Assembly: GCF_032118995.1 (NCBI RefSeq)
Contig: NC_092661.1
Location: forward strand, 12,152,494 to 12,216,493
Length of the DNA: 64,000 nucleotides
Direction of reading: 5' to 3'
DNA from: Asterias amurensis
Lineage: Eukaryota > Echinodermata > Asteroidea > Forcipulatida > Asteriidae
The notes below the pieces were generated by a model. The model did not search any database and was not told the origin of the DNA. It saw only the letters and a program-made list of their open reading frames with translations. Below are positions 47,901-59,269 of this stretch, in pieces. A program made the position numbers and the translations under genes. The first letter of the stretch is position 1. Each line of letters starts with the position of its first letter.

Positions 47901-50900
47901 GTCATCTATGGTAAGGAAGAAGGGTATGAGTTAAGTGAAGTCAACTAAAGTTACGTTGAAGCTGAAAGGCAGTGGACACTATTGGTAATAACTCAAAATA
48001 TTCATTAGCATAAAACCTATCTTGGTAACGAGTAATGGGGAGAGGTTGATACAGTAGTATAAAACATTGTGAGAAACGGCTCCCTCTAACGTGGAGTTGT
48101 TTTTCTAGAAAGAAGTAATTTTCCACGAATTTGATTTCGAGACCTCAGATTTTAGAATTTGAGGTCTCAAAATCGCGCATCTGAAAGAACACAACTTCGT
48201 GTGACCATGGTGCGACAAAGGTGTTTTTTTCTTTCATTAATATCTCACAACTTCGATGACCGATTGAGCCCAAATTTTCACACGCTTGTTATTTTATGCT
48301 TATGATGAGATACACCAAGTGAGGACACTGGTCTTTGACAATATACCAAACGTATACAGTGCCTTTAAGGAATTTGGGGTATTATGAGTGCAGTCAGTAT
48401 GAACAAATAAGGAACAGAGATTGAATGACTCTAACCTTGCTCCTGCTCCGTTACTGCTTTAGACATGACTGCCCTTACCACTGGCCCCGTTAGAGTGCGA
48501 AGACAACCAATGGCACTTCCTGTACAGAAAGTAGAATGGTACGATGGTCAAACAATGCTTTACAGCAGTGTAATGTCTCAAAGAACGTTTTTATTAAATA
48601 GATAACTGTTTTTCCTTGAAAAAGTACTTTTTCAGCCTGCTTGGCCGCCAGTACAGTGAATAAATAAACCATAATGTATAATATTTGCCAACCCTTTGGA
48701 AAGATCCCCACCAGCCTTGTTGAGGTATGGTGCCCACTGTAGGCGTGCAATGTGTGGTTTGGGTGTATACAAACAGATTTACACAAACAGATTTACCCAA
48801 ACCTTACAGTGTTATAATAATGTATCCACCATATCTCAAAAAGGCTTATTTATTGCCAGCCACATTTGGCTTAAAACCACAAAATGAACGGTAAAGTGAA
48901 CACAAATACTCATTTCATAGAGCTGCTAAGCACAAAAATTTGCCTAGCATGAAATTTCTCCCTTGATAGTAACAGGATTACCAACCAAATTTCTACGTGA
49001 TTTTCAGGATTATAAGCAAACAACAGCTGAATACCAGTAACAAGAAATATGCAACAAATAAATTTTTTGTTGGTTATCCTGTTATTATCAAGGAAGAAAT
49101 TTCATGCTAAGCAAATTTTTGTGCTAAGCAGCTCTATGAAATTGGGCCCTGGGCAAATTCTTTCTCTTAACGATGGGCTCTTTATTGAGCTTGAAGGACC
49201 TCCGGTTTTACATGTACACAGCACCAGAATTTGTAGATGATTCTTTGCTTGCAGTCAGCAGAGAGCCATGAAATTGGGTACCTGTAAATCCATTGTTCCT
49301 TGCAATGGGCACAGCTTAGAATATCACAAAATGTCTTATCTGCTTATTGTGGTTCAAGGTCTCATAGTGATCAAGAGTTCCTTTTATGAAACCCATGCTC
49401 AGGCTTGTTATCTGACTTAAGCTCAATCTGCCTGTTAAAAACCAAGTACCCTAAGTACACATTTTCAGAATAACTGACAAAGCCTTAGCCAGAGCCTAAG
49501 CCCAAACCCTAAGCCGAAGGCGTGGTTTTGAAAAAGGGCCATTCATCCCTGAAGACTTTTTTAAAAGGTTGCGTTCCTTACCTACGAAGAGAAACAGAGT
49601 CGAGGGCGCTATTCCTGTGACCAGGTAAGCTGTGGCTGAACTGAAACAGCAGATGTAGAGAATCCAATGTTCCTTGAGACAAAGTGGGAGGGTAACTCCG
49701 CCCACCAGAAGACCTGAACGGTGGGGGGGGTCCAACAAGACAAAACAATGGATTTACAAGAAAACAAAAGCTTTTTCATTTGGTCAGCCACATTTCTGAA
49801 AAAACCCCAGATATTTTGCTTCTTTTTCTTTAGCACCAAACAAGGCGCAGTGATAAAAAAAAGAACAGTTTGAGGCAACTATTTCATCAAAATTTCTAAA
49901 ATTTGACAATTTTTGTTTTGTGTTGTACAAAAAGTACCCAACTTTAGGTGGCCATCAAACAATTTGGTCATTGTAAAATTCTACCGGAGCATTTCAAGGG
50001 CACCAAGGCAATGACCAGGGGGCACGGAGGCAATGGCTTGTTTCTGTGAAATATCAGACCTGCTATTGTTATATTTTGATACATTCGCAAATTAGTCATG
50101 TACTTACCAAGGCAGCATGTCATCAATGTAACCGCTGTATATATCCCTACAGTAACAGTCGACCAGCAAAATGGTGATCCCATCCCGAGTAAAACGGCTA
50201 TAGTGATTGAGCCCTGTTCAAAAGTCAATCGATAAAACTAATGAAACAACCCTGAAGCTTCAGACCTCAAAATAACCCACAGTAGTTGTTGTGGTGCCAA
50301 TGCTTTTGCTATGGTGATGTAAATAAGGGAATCACTGGTGGTGAAGAGGTTTTCAACTAGTGGTTTAAACCCAACGAGGCCTGGTTCTTGATAATTTTAC
50401 GAGACAAAGTCGAGGTAAATTATCAAGAACAGGCCTAGGCGGGTTGCAAAAAGGATATTATTGCCCTGCCCTCTCAAAGATGAAATTCCAGGCATGTTTA
50501 CAATACCGTAAATATACAAATTGAAATCAGTGTGTCGTTGTTTAGTTCCTTTTTTCTTACCTGGAACATGAGGGTCGTGAAGAAACCAATCATGGTCAAT
50601 AAGCCGAGAATGATGTTTCTGCTGCCCTCTGTGACACGCATCAGTAAGATAATGCGCTTCATCATGATAGACAACTCATTGGCGAAAGCTGAATTGATCG
50701 GAAAATAGTAAAACAATAAACAGTCAGTATTTCCTAAAATCATATTTTGTACCAACTTCACAACTAACAAAACATGCTATGAAACTACAGTCAAATTCTA
50801 TGGTGAGTCACCTCAGCAATGAATGGTAGGTCTTTAATGCTGTTTCAACCCTGGGCCCAATTTCTTAAAGCTGTTTAGCAGAAAATACTGCTTTAGACAA

Positions 50901-51979
50901 ATTTTTTATGCTACATAAGAACAAAATGAGTGGGGCAACAGTCTCAACAGTGTACACAATATGGAATGTCGGCTGGTTCTGCATTGGCTAGGCAAGATTT
51001 TCCTGTGCTTAGCAATTTTTTTGTAGTAGTTAGGCAAATGGAGAATTTAAAATTAATTTTGTTTCTTTCTTTCTTTTCTTTCTGTGCCAGTGTTGTCACA
51101 ATACTTTTTTGCACATTTGGGAGGGCAGTTGCCCCCTGCTCCCCAACCCCTTGATCGAATTTCCATGTCTATATATCTGCGCAATTCTTCAAGCATCCAT
51201 TTACCTGAAGACTCTTCCTCGGAGCATCGGCGAGTCTCAATCAAACAAGGCGGCACAACAATATAAAGAAGCGCTACTGCTAGCGCTGCGGACACTGCAG
51301 CAAAGGGAGGCATATATCCATAATCCCTCACGATGTAACCCATCAAGACTTGGGACAAGCCGATGGCAAAGAACAGCGTAGTGTCGATGATGACAAAGCG
51401 GAACAGGCGTTTCTTCTTTGTGGTGATGTCAGCGATATAAGCAAGGGACGCAGCAACGATCAGGATCAGGCTACCGGTCAGGCCTTGAACCGTCTCCCCA
51501 ATGAAGAGTAAGTATTGAGACAGACTGAATGTTGTAACGACGAGATACATGATGCAGTTTACAAAGATTCCTAGGGCCGCCAGGAACAACACTCCTTTCC
51601 GCCCCGAACGATCACTCCAGGAGCTTAGCACGGGAGCCGAGAAAATATTCAAGAATGCGCTGCAGAGCTGCAGATACATGACGGACAAGGAAGTCTGAGA
51701 TTGAATCTCTTCCTGAAGCTTGTACTGAGGGTTGGACCGGTTGACGCTGCAGTTCGGCTGTAGTCCGGTCCCGTTCACACCAAATGATTCTGCCACCAAC
51801 ATCCGTATGTACTCAGTGCGCAGCGTTCCAATCGTGCCGTATGCGATCAGAGCTGTAAATATGACCGGCTCGATTGTGATCCATCGTTTACTCGCTCGGA
51901 TGCGGTCTGCGCTCCATTCCGATGTGGTTTCTACTGACTTGAGCAGAGGGGCTGTCTCTGTTGGATCACTCATTTTCAC
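44970..51979 (-). CDS. SLC46-like major facilitator transporter
   Basis: The SLC46 family includes the proton-coupled folate transporter and lysosomal or plasma-membrane carriers. Minus-strand exons are 51205-51979, 50561-50688, 50108-50213, 49582-49713, 48436-48519, 47485-47644 and 44970-45051. Phases agree throughout and give 488 residues (human SLC46 members are about 460). The large first exon carries an acidic cytosolic N-terminus, TM1, and a loop with three N-glycosylation sequons (NGT, NCS, NRS). It also carries the inter-TM2/3 motif SDRSGRKG, which matches the SDSVGRR of the folate transporter, and YIADITTKKKRLFR after TM4. Later exons contribute TM7-12 and the SK-V-EQ segment. A second in-frame Met two codons on (MKMSD) is an equally good start. 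Substrate cannot be assigned. Introns contain two TTAA-type MITEs and another palindromic element. Confidence 0.9.
45125..45290. mobile_element. Diverged palindromic element (CCTAACTTAGGA blocks)
   Basis: CGTCCTAACTTAGGATGGG and CCTAAGTTAGGAAGAG blocks within GTTTCAC / GTGAAATC ends resemble the better preserved element at 56162-56375. It lies in the last intron of the SLC46-like gene. Confidence 0.55.
46583..46960. mobile_element. TTAA-type palindromic MITE (AGGCAGTGGACAC ends)
   Basis: Both ends carry TTAA. The right terminus reads AGTGTCCCACTGCCTTTAA. It lies in the last SLC46 intron. Confidence 0.87.
47963..48368. mobile_element. TTAA-type palindromic MITE (AGGCAGTGGACAC ends)
   Basis: The left flank is TGAA (a changed TTAA) and the right flank is TTAA. 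The whole family body is present. It lies in the SLC46 intron between exons 47485-47644 and 48436-48519. Confidence 0.85.
48912..49142. mobile_element. Palindromic MITE (ATTTCATAGAGCTGCTAAGC ends)
   Basis: ATTTCATAGAGCTGCTAAGC at the left pairs with GCTTAGCAGCTCTATGAAAT-like sequence at the right. The inner blocks CATGAAATTTCT and CCTTGATA also recur inverted. Fragments of the same family appear near 50860-51040 and 57640-57680. Confidence 0.8.
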
Positions 51980-52591
51980 TGTTCTACTTTTCAGTTTGTT
52001 GTGACAAGAGTTTCTGCTGTTGTCAACATGGAGTTTTCAAACCTGATTCATAAGAAATAAACACATTAAGTTATACAACAATTAAAAGTATTGTTTACAA
52101 TGTTATGGACTGAACACTAACACAAACTCAGTATACACATGCAAGTCACGATGCTATAAAGTACAGTATGATACTATCGAGACAGTTGCTGTGCCAGGTG
52201 ATTAGCAAGATTTGGCACTGTTACATAAGAGGCCGTGACCCCCCAGGACACAATTATGATTGGATGTATGGCACAATAGTACAGGGTTTTCTCATCTGGA
52301 GGTAGTTGCTATAACGTACCCCTCCTCCCTTGGCGGCCGTCGGGAGAAGGGTTATGTAATCTAGGGTTTGCTGTACAAAAGCATACCCCTACGCTAAATC
52401 ATGTGGCGCAGCAACTATCTCGATAGTCTGAGCATGGAGGTAGCCTGAGGAATTCAATATCAAATGGAAGTAAGCGAAGCCCTGGTAAAGACGTCAGTCA
52501 GTGCCACAAGGGAGGAGTACAACAACTTGGGCTAAAGTAAGCGGTGCATTTGTGACCAAGTGATTGTAACTAATAAGTGAGTTAATGTACC
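51980..52591. other. Upstream flank of the SLC46-like gene
   Basis: This is the presumed promoter/leader side. Upstream of the start codon an acceptor-like AATCAG (about 52040, minus strand) suggests a spliced 5' leader. No coding content was seen. Confidence 0.4.
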
Positions 52592-52640
52592 AGACAATAT
52601 CAATATATTCTTTATCCCCGATGCAAATTTAACATCTATT

Positions 52641-52900
52641 ATATCGTTGCAGTACCCGCTGCCAAAACATAGGATTCGAACTGCCTCTAGCTGCCGGGCA
52701 ACCTCGGTAGTCTAGTTGGTAAGACACTGCTCTAGAATTGCAAGGGTCGTGGGTTCGAATCCCACCCGAGTAACATGCCTGTGATATTTTTTTTTCACAG
52801 GACTCGGGAAAGTACCGAGTATACAGTGCTAACACACATCGGTGTATGGGTAAAAAACCAAAATTAATATTCCTTATCCCCGATGCAAATTTAACATCTA
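52641..52900 (+). mobile_element. SINE unit 1
   Basis: A full unit from ATATCGTTGCAGTACCCGC to AACATCTATT. The tRNA-like region is about 52701-52780. After the B box comes a conserved stem ACAGGACTCGGGAAAG. Confidence 0.85.
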
Positions 52901-54078
52901 TTCCTTCCTTCCTTCCTTCCTTCCTGTGAAGTGCAGCCTCGCATATGTGAGGATAAATGCACTGCGTGTTTGCGCATGCGTCCAAGAAAAATAAGCAGGA
53001 CATGCTGTCGAGTGCGGAAATTTTTAGTGTAAACAAGTGCAAGTAAAAACTGTTGGATATGGAGAGCTACTTAGATGGATGAGCCTTAAGTGCAAGCTTA
53101 AAGGCTTCAAGCGATTTGAACTCCGCTGGATCTACTGCTAGGCTATTCCAGTCCCGGATGGTACGTGGGAAGAAGGAGTTAGTAAACACAGTTGATTTGG
53201 TGTGAGGGATGACAAAGCGGGATTTGTGACCTCTTGTTGATGTAGATAGATGGACGAGGTACTGGTTCCACTCAATGTCAACGAGACCATAACGGATTTT
53301 GTACATCATAGCCAGGCGACTGCTAGTGCGTCGGTCCTGTAGGGATTGCCAGTTTAGCTCTTGTAGGATAGCAGAGACACTTCTTGTCCTGTCGTAGATC
53401 CCTGTGACAAAGCGGGCTGCATTGCGTTGGACTTGTTCCACTTTCTTGGAGTTGCGCTGTGTGTGGGTGTCCCATACAACACTAGCGTACTCGACTGTTG
53501 GTCTTACGAATGTGTTGTATGCAGACTCCTTGATCTTATGACTGCAGTGCCTGAGATTACGGGACAGGAAAGCTCGAGTGGAGTTGGCTTTTTTAGTGAT
53601 AGTGTCGACATGGGTATTGAAGCTGAGATGGGAGTCGATGTGTACTCCAAGATATTTGGCTGAATGTTGAACTTCTAATGTGTGGCCATGAACGGTGTAG
53701 GATGCATGGATGGGCCTGCGCTTGTTGGTGATTTGGAGCACATTGCATTTCTTAGCGTTGAACCTCATCAGCCACTTTGACTCCCAGTCTTGTAGGGCAT
53801 CAAGATCTTTTTGGAGGCTGGTCGTGTCATTGTGGGATGAGATGTGCTTGTATACTACACTGTCATCAGCAAACAGCCTAGTTGTTGAGTGATGGACGCA
53901 ATCGGGAAGGTCGTTGATGAAGATAAGGAACAGCAATGGACCTAATACACTACCCTGTGGTACTCCTGATGTTACTTGGGATTCGGCGCTCTTCTGACCA
54001 TCAACTACAACGACCTGGGACCGTTTGTGGAGGAAATCACGGATCCAGTCCAGGGTGCTGTTGCGAATGCCGTAGTAT
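52899..54078 (-). mobile_element. 5'-truncated LINE (CR1/Jockey-like), reverse transcriptase C-terminal half
   Basis: The minus-strand frame runs open from about 54078 to the stop at 53067. It shows GVPQGSVLGPLLFLIFINDLP, the catalytic FADD, the KCNVL and KYLGVHID motifs, and the usual C-terminal region (RPTVEYASVVWD, VQRNAARFV, RDWNSL). Endonuclease and the N-terminal half of the RT are missing. A short 3' UTR ends in a (GGAA)n tail (52901-52925 on plus). The likely target duplication TATT lies on both sides, within the SINE junction CTATTATATCG. It is not autonomous. The reading frame is intact over ~335 residues, so the insertion looks fairly young. Confidence 0.88.
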
Positions 54079-54338
54079 TATATCGTTGCGGTACCCGCTG
54101 CCAAAACATAGGATTCGAACTGCCTCTAGCTGCCGGGCAACCGCGGTAGTCTAGTTGGTAAGACACTGCTCTAGAATTGCAAGGGTCATGGGTTCGAATC
54201 CCACCCGAGTAACATGCCTGTGATATTTTTTCACAGGACTCGGGAAAGTACTGAGTATACAGTGCTAACACACATCGGTGTATGGGTAAAAAACCAAAAT
54301 TAATATTCTTTATCCCCGATGCAAATTTAACATCTATT
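54079..54338 (+). mobile_element. SINE unit 2
   Basis: A full unit with A and B boxes. It differs from unit 1 by scattered substitutions (for example ACCGCGG in place of ACCTCGG). Confidence 0.85.
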
Positions 54339-54598
54339 ATATCGTTGCGGTACCCGCTGCCAAAACATAGGATTCGAACTGCCTCTAGCTGCCGGGCAAC
54401 CTCGGTAGTCTAGTTGGTAAGACACTGCTCTAGAATTGCAAGGGTCGTGGGTTCGAATCCCACCCGAGTAACATGCCTGTGATTTTTTTTCACAGGACTC
54501 GGGAAAGTACTGAGTATACAGTGCTAACACACATCGGTGTATGGGTAAAAAAACCAAAATTAATATTCTTTATCCCCGATGCAAATTTAACATCTATT
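54339..54598 (+). mobile_element. SINE unit 3
   Basis: The terminal full unit. It is followed directly by the right-hand target duplication AGACAATATCA. Confidence 0.85.
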
Positions 54599-54755
54599 AG
54601 ACAATATCAAATCTAACTTGCAAATGGCTTATGAAATGAGTCAACTCAACTCGTACTCCAACCCACTCATTATATGCAACGCAAGGAAAGAATGATGATT
54701 TGTACCTGTATAATAATCCTGCTTACAATATACTCTATGGTAAACTTGTGGAGAC

Positions 54756-54894
54756 CAGACAACTCGCCCGTCATACAACTCGATGGTTCAGACAACTTGA
54801 TGGTCCATACAACTCGACGGTTCAGACAACTCGATGGTCCATCATTGTCCATACAACTCGACGGTTGATTTATATAACAGTCAGACAACTCGAC
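54756..54894. repeat. 34-bp tandem repeat (ACAACTCGA blocks)
   Basis: There are three to four units alternating CAGACAACTCGATGGT and CCATACAACTCGACGGTT. The third unit has a ~10-base internal duplication. Confidence 0.85.
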
Positions 54895-55181
54895 TTTGGC
54901 TTTTGGTTGGGGCCAGGTCAAGACTAGCCCCACTTATTTGGCCAAGGATTCAGCTAGCCTTGGCCACACAAGTGGGGCTAGGTCAAGACAAGTCAGTTCG
55001 GATGGCCGTGACGAGGGCTCAGCATGGGGCGGGAGAGGTGAAAACGTTGTTATTATCCGTTCACCCAGAATCCAGATATTAAATTAAACCCACCCACTAT
55101 ACAAAAAACACGTTAATTATTATGAGACTGAGACTGAGTGAGTAGAGGGTGGATAACTACGGGTACGGTGGGCCGACCTAA

Positions 55182-55310
55182 GCCCACCCACCTTGTTGAG
55201 CTCTAAGTGGCTCCGCTTTTAACATTACATCGGTCTCATCACTGTAATGGCGACAGTGATGAGACCGGTGTTAAAAGCGGAGCCATTTACAGCTCAACAA
55301 GGTGGGCGGA
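55182..55310. mobile_element. Long near-perfect hairpin element
   Basis: Left arm 55182-55248 and right arm 55253-55310 pair over blocks CCCACCTTGTTGAGCT, TGGCTCCGCTTTTAACA and CGGTCTCATCACTGT, with a loop of only a few bases. One arm has a ~4-base insertion. It is probably a MITE. Confidence 0.85.
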
Positions 55311-55975
55311 CCTCGACCTCCTGTACACTGTTTACAACGAGCACCCGGCCCGTCGTTATACCATGGATGGATGAATGGGTTATACAAACACATGGATGGT
55401 GCCGACACAGCGAAACTGACCTGCCGATGGTAATTTACCATTGACTGGGTGAGTGACTGATTGTTTTGGGACACTCGTACTTAATTTGGACTGATAAAAT
55501 TACCTTATTTGTCTATATGTGGTAGACACAGCATCTCTGTCAAATTGCCCTTCGTTTCCCTAGGTGTAGGAACGAACACAATAGTTTTCTGTTGAAACTT
55601 GATGATGATGACTCTTCAGAAAAAGACACCGCCGGCAGGCTGCACTTTATTTAATCGACAGAGGGCGCTCGATGAAAAGCACGCGCAGAGCCGTTACTGG
55701 GACCACGTGTTGCCCCCACCCCCCCTTTCACAAAATAAACAGAGGAAGTTAATTGTGTCTACGATGACGTGTGTGTTTTCCCCATAACTGTACATCAATT
55801 AACTCAAGATATAAAACAATGAAATAAACCAAGTTTTGTTTTAGAACATAATTATTCATTTTACACGGCCGGCCGGCCTTCATTTTTTTCAAGTGAACAT
55901 CAGCACAGACGGCCTTTCTGGACAGGCAATTGGAACTCAAAATAATATCAGCATAAAACTTACTTGGTATAAAAA

Positions 55976-56060
55976 CTTGTAACCAAGAAGTCCGCCGGAG
56001 ATTTGTCCCGTGACCCCCATGGATGCAGCACAGTAAATAGTGACCGAATCAATGCGCCGA
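55976..56060 (-). other. Possible isolated exon or 5' leader exon
   Basis: On the minus strand a good donor (ACCAA followed by GTAAGT) at about 55976 ends a frame reading MGVTGQISGGLLGYKFLYQ. That frame has a transporter-like, Gly-rich hydrophobic character. It could be a leader exon of the SLC46-like gene about 4 kb downstream, an exon of another gene, or chance. No partner exon was found. Confidence 0.2.
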
Positions 56061-56161
56061 GCCTTAACTTATAATTTGCAGGTCCTCCAAATGTCTGTAA
56101 TGACAGATTTGAGGGCCCAAATTTCAGGGCCTTGTTGAAACACGGCCCATAATTGTATCCT

Positions 56162-56375
56162 GGGGTGGATTTCACAAAGAGTTTAGGACTAGTCTTATCT
56201 AGAGTAAGGACCAGTTACTCGTCCTAACTTAGGACTATCCATGTAATTTGTATATCTCCTAGGACTAGTCCTAAGTTAGGACTAGTCCTAACTTAGGACT
56301 ATCCATGTAATTTTTATATCTCCTAGGACTAGTCCTAAGTTAGGACTGGTCCTATTTCTTTGTGAAATCGACCCC
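56162..56375. mobile_element. Palindromic MITE (GGATTTCACAAAG ends)
   Basis: The ends GGGGTGGATTTCACAAAG and CTTTGTGAAATCGACCCC are inverted. The interior is a ~60-bp duplicated block built on AGTCCTAAGTTAGGACT and CTAGGACTAGTCCTA palindromes. Confidence 0.85.
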
Positions 56376-56379
56376 TGGT

Positions 56380-57727
56380 GTTATACTGACTGCCAATTTT
56401 GGGGTTGGTTTGATGGTTTGGGTGAGCCCCGACAATGTAGTTCACAAGCGTAGGACCCCTTTCCAAAGATGGCTCCTTCTGTGATTCGATTCGAAACTAT
56501 CACACCTCTTTGACGGTTTTTATTTCTTTGCGACGTTCGTAGCTCGGGGGTGGGGCGTAGGGGGGAGGCGGACTATCCACATAAAACAGAAAAGAAAACT
56601 GAAGTTCAGATGTCACTGTATATTGTGTTTTTGCTTTGTATGACGGGGCCTTGTTGTTTAACATTTTAGCAATGGTTGACTACGGGGCGCACTATCAGAA
56701 GAAGTTTGTATATTTGTACTATACACAGTTTTATATACAGGCTGGTTGAGATTAGTTTCCATTTTATGTAGAAGTTGTCTATATTTGTTTACTATGCATT
56801 TAACAAGCTTGGCAGCATTTACGATCCACTAAGCTCCACCCCATTGCGTATTGACCAATCGCGGTGCGCGTGTCTTGGCGTACGCGGCAAAGTCGTGCAG
56901 AAAGGCATTGGAGAGCCCCACGTGTTCTTGCTCACACGTGCGTCGTGAGCGGAGCCTACTGGATCGGTCTACTGAAACGTTATCGCTAACCAAAATTTTT
57001 TTCACAGTTTCACCTGAACGAGTCTAACAAGTACGAAGCGTTAAAGAGGCATGAGAAAGCGATGACAAAAAATAAAGTAAAAGAAAACGTTTTCTGAATA
57101 GCATCCCATAATTATTACTAACATAAATATGACTCATTCTAATGCATATATATGAGGATAGTTATAATTTTTAAAGTTTTCTTGCAATGCCCCTTTCACA
57201 CTTTAGTAAAAAAATTGGCTTTCTGATTGTTCTGTATTTTTTAAATAATTTATTTCACTTAATTAAACCTTTATACAATAAATCATACATCAATAAATCT
57301 ATTTAAATATATAACAAAACCAAACTTCAAAAGTTGAAAACTATATCAAAACGTGGACAAACAAACAGAAAAAAAAACCCGATTTTTTTTAAGACAAATA
57401 TAAAACACACATTAAAATAACGAGTGCAGACATCTGCAGAGTTTGCATCTTGGTCCCCCTTCATTTTTACTCAGATAAGTATTACGATGATACTTGTTTT
57501 CAGGGGGGTGGGAGACATGCTTCCTAGTGAGTTTGGATGATTAAAAAAAAGTGATTATTGTATAAACAATCGCAAAGAAATTATTGCACAGAAAAAGGGA
57601 AAAACAAAATTCAAAGGAAAAGCTTTTTCCCTTTGTCCGGGGCCCAATTTCATTGAGCTGTTGAAGCACCAGAACTATACTAAGTTTGGTGCACAGTTTC
57701 TGACCCTTTTTACTAAGCAGACATTTG
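56380..57727. other. Gene-free stretch with a promoter-like GC island
   Basis: Around 56835-56960 there is a local concentration of GACCAATCGCGG (CCAAT type), CACGTG (E-box) and CG-rich sequence that could be a promoter. It could serve a leader exon near 55976 (minus strand), but no gene is evident. The rest is AT-rich, and I see nothing in it. Confidence 0.3.
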
Positions 57728-58118
57728 TTAAAGGCAGTGAACAATATTGGTATTTACTCAAAATAATTATTAGCATAAAACCTTTCTTGGTGACGAGTAA
57801 TGGGGAGAGGTTGATGGTATAAAACATTGTGAGAAACGGCTCCCTCTGAAGTGCCATAGTTTTTGAGAAAGAAGTAATTTTCCACGAGTTTGATTTCGAG
57901 ACCTCAGATTCAGAACTTGAGGTCTCGAAATCAAGCATCTAAACGCACAACTTCGTGTAACAAGGGTGTTTATTTCTTTCATTATTATCTCTCAACTTTG
58001 ATGACCGATTGAGCTCAAATTGTCACAGGTTTGTTATTTGATGCTTATGTTGAGATACATATAAACCAACTTTGAAGGCTAATCTTTGACAACTACCAAT
58101 AGTGTCTACTGCCTTCAA
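57728..58118. mobile_element. TTAA-type palindromic MITE (AGGCAGTGAACAAT end)
   Basis: The left flank is TTAA and the right flank is TCAA. The full common-family body is present. Confidence 0.86.
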
Positions 58119-58147
58119 GCATTAATTTCTGCGTACTTTTATACTAG

Positions 58148-58319
58148 TGTAAAAAGAGTGAAAATTGCACCCTCTTGTCCGAGTGGTGTCAGTTTCACTC
58201 TTTTGAGAGTGAAAGTCAATTTGCGTCAATCTGAGTGAAATTGGAATGCATTAAGTTTTATACATGTCTTTCACTCTAAAAAGAGTTGTCCCCCATAGTG
58301 ATTTTTCACTCTTTTTACA
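58148..58319. mobile_element. Small palindromic element (TGTAAAAAGAGTGAAAA ends)
   Basis: TGTAAAAAGAGTGAAAA and TTTTTCACTCTTTTTACA are inverted. Several internal AGAGTGAAA / TTTCACTCT copies occur. Confidence 0.75.
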
Positions 58320-58481
58320 TTAAGAGTGTAAGCAGCTCTATGAAATCGGGCACAGGGCGAGATGAATGATTAGTAGCGAGCGAACAATGCAAATAGGCTT
58401 GTAGATTGGCTGATAAATGTTGTTGAATTCACAAAACCAAACTTTATAAGAATAAACAAACACAAATTATAACAACTGTGG

Positions 58482-58854
58482 TTAAAGGGAAGGTACACCT
58501 TTGGTAATTGTCAAAGATCAGTCTTCTCACTTGGTGTATCCCAACATAGGCATAAAATAACAAACCTGTGAAAATTTGAGCTCAATTGGTCATTAAAGTT
58601 GTGAGAAAATTATGAGAGAAAAACACCCTGGATGGACGAATTTGTGTGCTTTCAGATAGGAATAAAAAACTTCTGGTAGAAGTCTTTTAATATTTTAGTG
58701 AGAAATTACCTCTGTTTCAAAATCTATGCTACTTCAGAGGGAGCCCTTTCTCACAATGTTTTATACTATCAACAGCTCTCCAATGCTCGTTACCAAGTCA
58801 GTTTTTAAGTTAATATTTGTTTTGAGTAATTGCCAAACGTGTACCTCCCTTTAA
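58482..58854. mobile_element. TTAA-type palindromic MITE (AGGGAAGGTACACC ends)
   Basis: Complete, with TTAA on both sides. It is the best copy of the variant also seen at 5730-6097. Confidence 0.87.
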
Positions 58855-58880
58855 ACAGAAAACTCAATTTATGAAAATTT

Positions 58881-59269
58881 TTAAAGGAACACGTTGCCTT
58901 GGATCGGACGAGTTGGTCAAAACAAAAGCGTTTGTAACCGTTTTTATAAAACGCATATGATTGGAAAGATGTTTTAAAAGTAGAATACAATGATCCACAA
59001 GAGTTTGCCTCGAAATTGCGTGGTTTTCCTTCTACTGTGTGAACTAACATGGTCGGCCATTTATGGGAGTCAAAATTTTGACCCCCATAAATGGCCGACG
59101 TGTTAGTTGACGAGGTAAAAGGAAAACCACGCATATTCGAGGCATGTTTGTGTGGATCATTGTATTCTACTTTTACAACATCTTTCTACCCATATGCATT
59201 TTATAAAAAACGATTACAAACGCTTTTCAAAGACCAACTCGACCGATCCAAGGCAACGTGTTCCTTTAA
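58881..59269. mobile_element. TTAA-type palindromic MITE (AGGAACACGTTGCC ends)
   Basis: Complete, with TTAA on both sides and the central hairpin GGGAGTCAAAATTTTGACCC. It starts 26 bases after the preceding MITE. Confidence 0.88.

Larger units (their letters stand above)
52603..54598 (+). mobile_element. tRNA-derived SINE multimer flanked by 11-bp target duplication
   Basis: The 11-bp direct repeat AGACAATATCA lies at 52592-52602 and 54599-54609. Between them are a 5'-truncated unit end (52603-52640) and three ~260-bp units (52641-52900, 54079-54338, 54339-54598), with a LINE inserted between the first and second. Each unit contains a perfect Pol III A box (TAGTCTAGTTGG) and B box (GGTTCGAATCC) and ends in GATGCAAATTTAACATCTATT. 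The fixed 3' end and truncated 5' end fit target-primed insertion of a multimeric transcript. The tRNA-like parts are SINE heads, not functional tRNA genes. Confidence 0.85.

Noticed and set aside
52701-52780. tRNA gene
   Set aside because: A and B boxes are perfect, but acceptor and anticodon stems pair poorly and the sequence recurs within each SINE unit, so it is a SINE head.
52629-54557. Repeated minus-strand frames with SGGIRTHDPCNSRAVSYQ-type translation
   Set aside because: They are antisense translations of the tRNA-like head of the SINE units. This sequence type is often mis-annotated as protein.
54834-55087. Overlapping frames next to the 34-bp repeat
   Set aside because: No recognisable domain; composition follows the tandem repeat and a GGCCAAG/CTTGGCC-type dyad.
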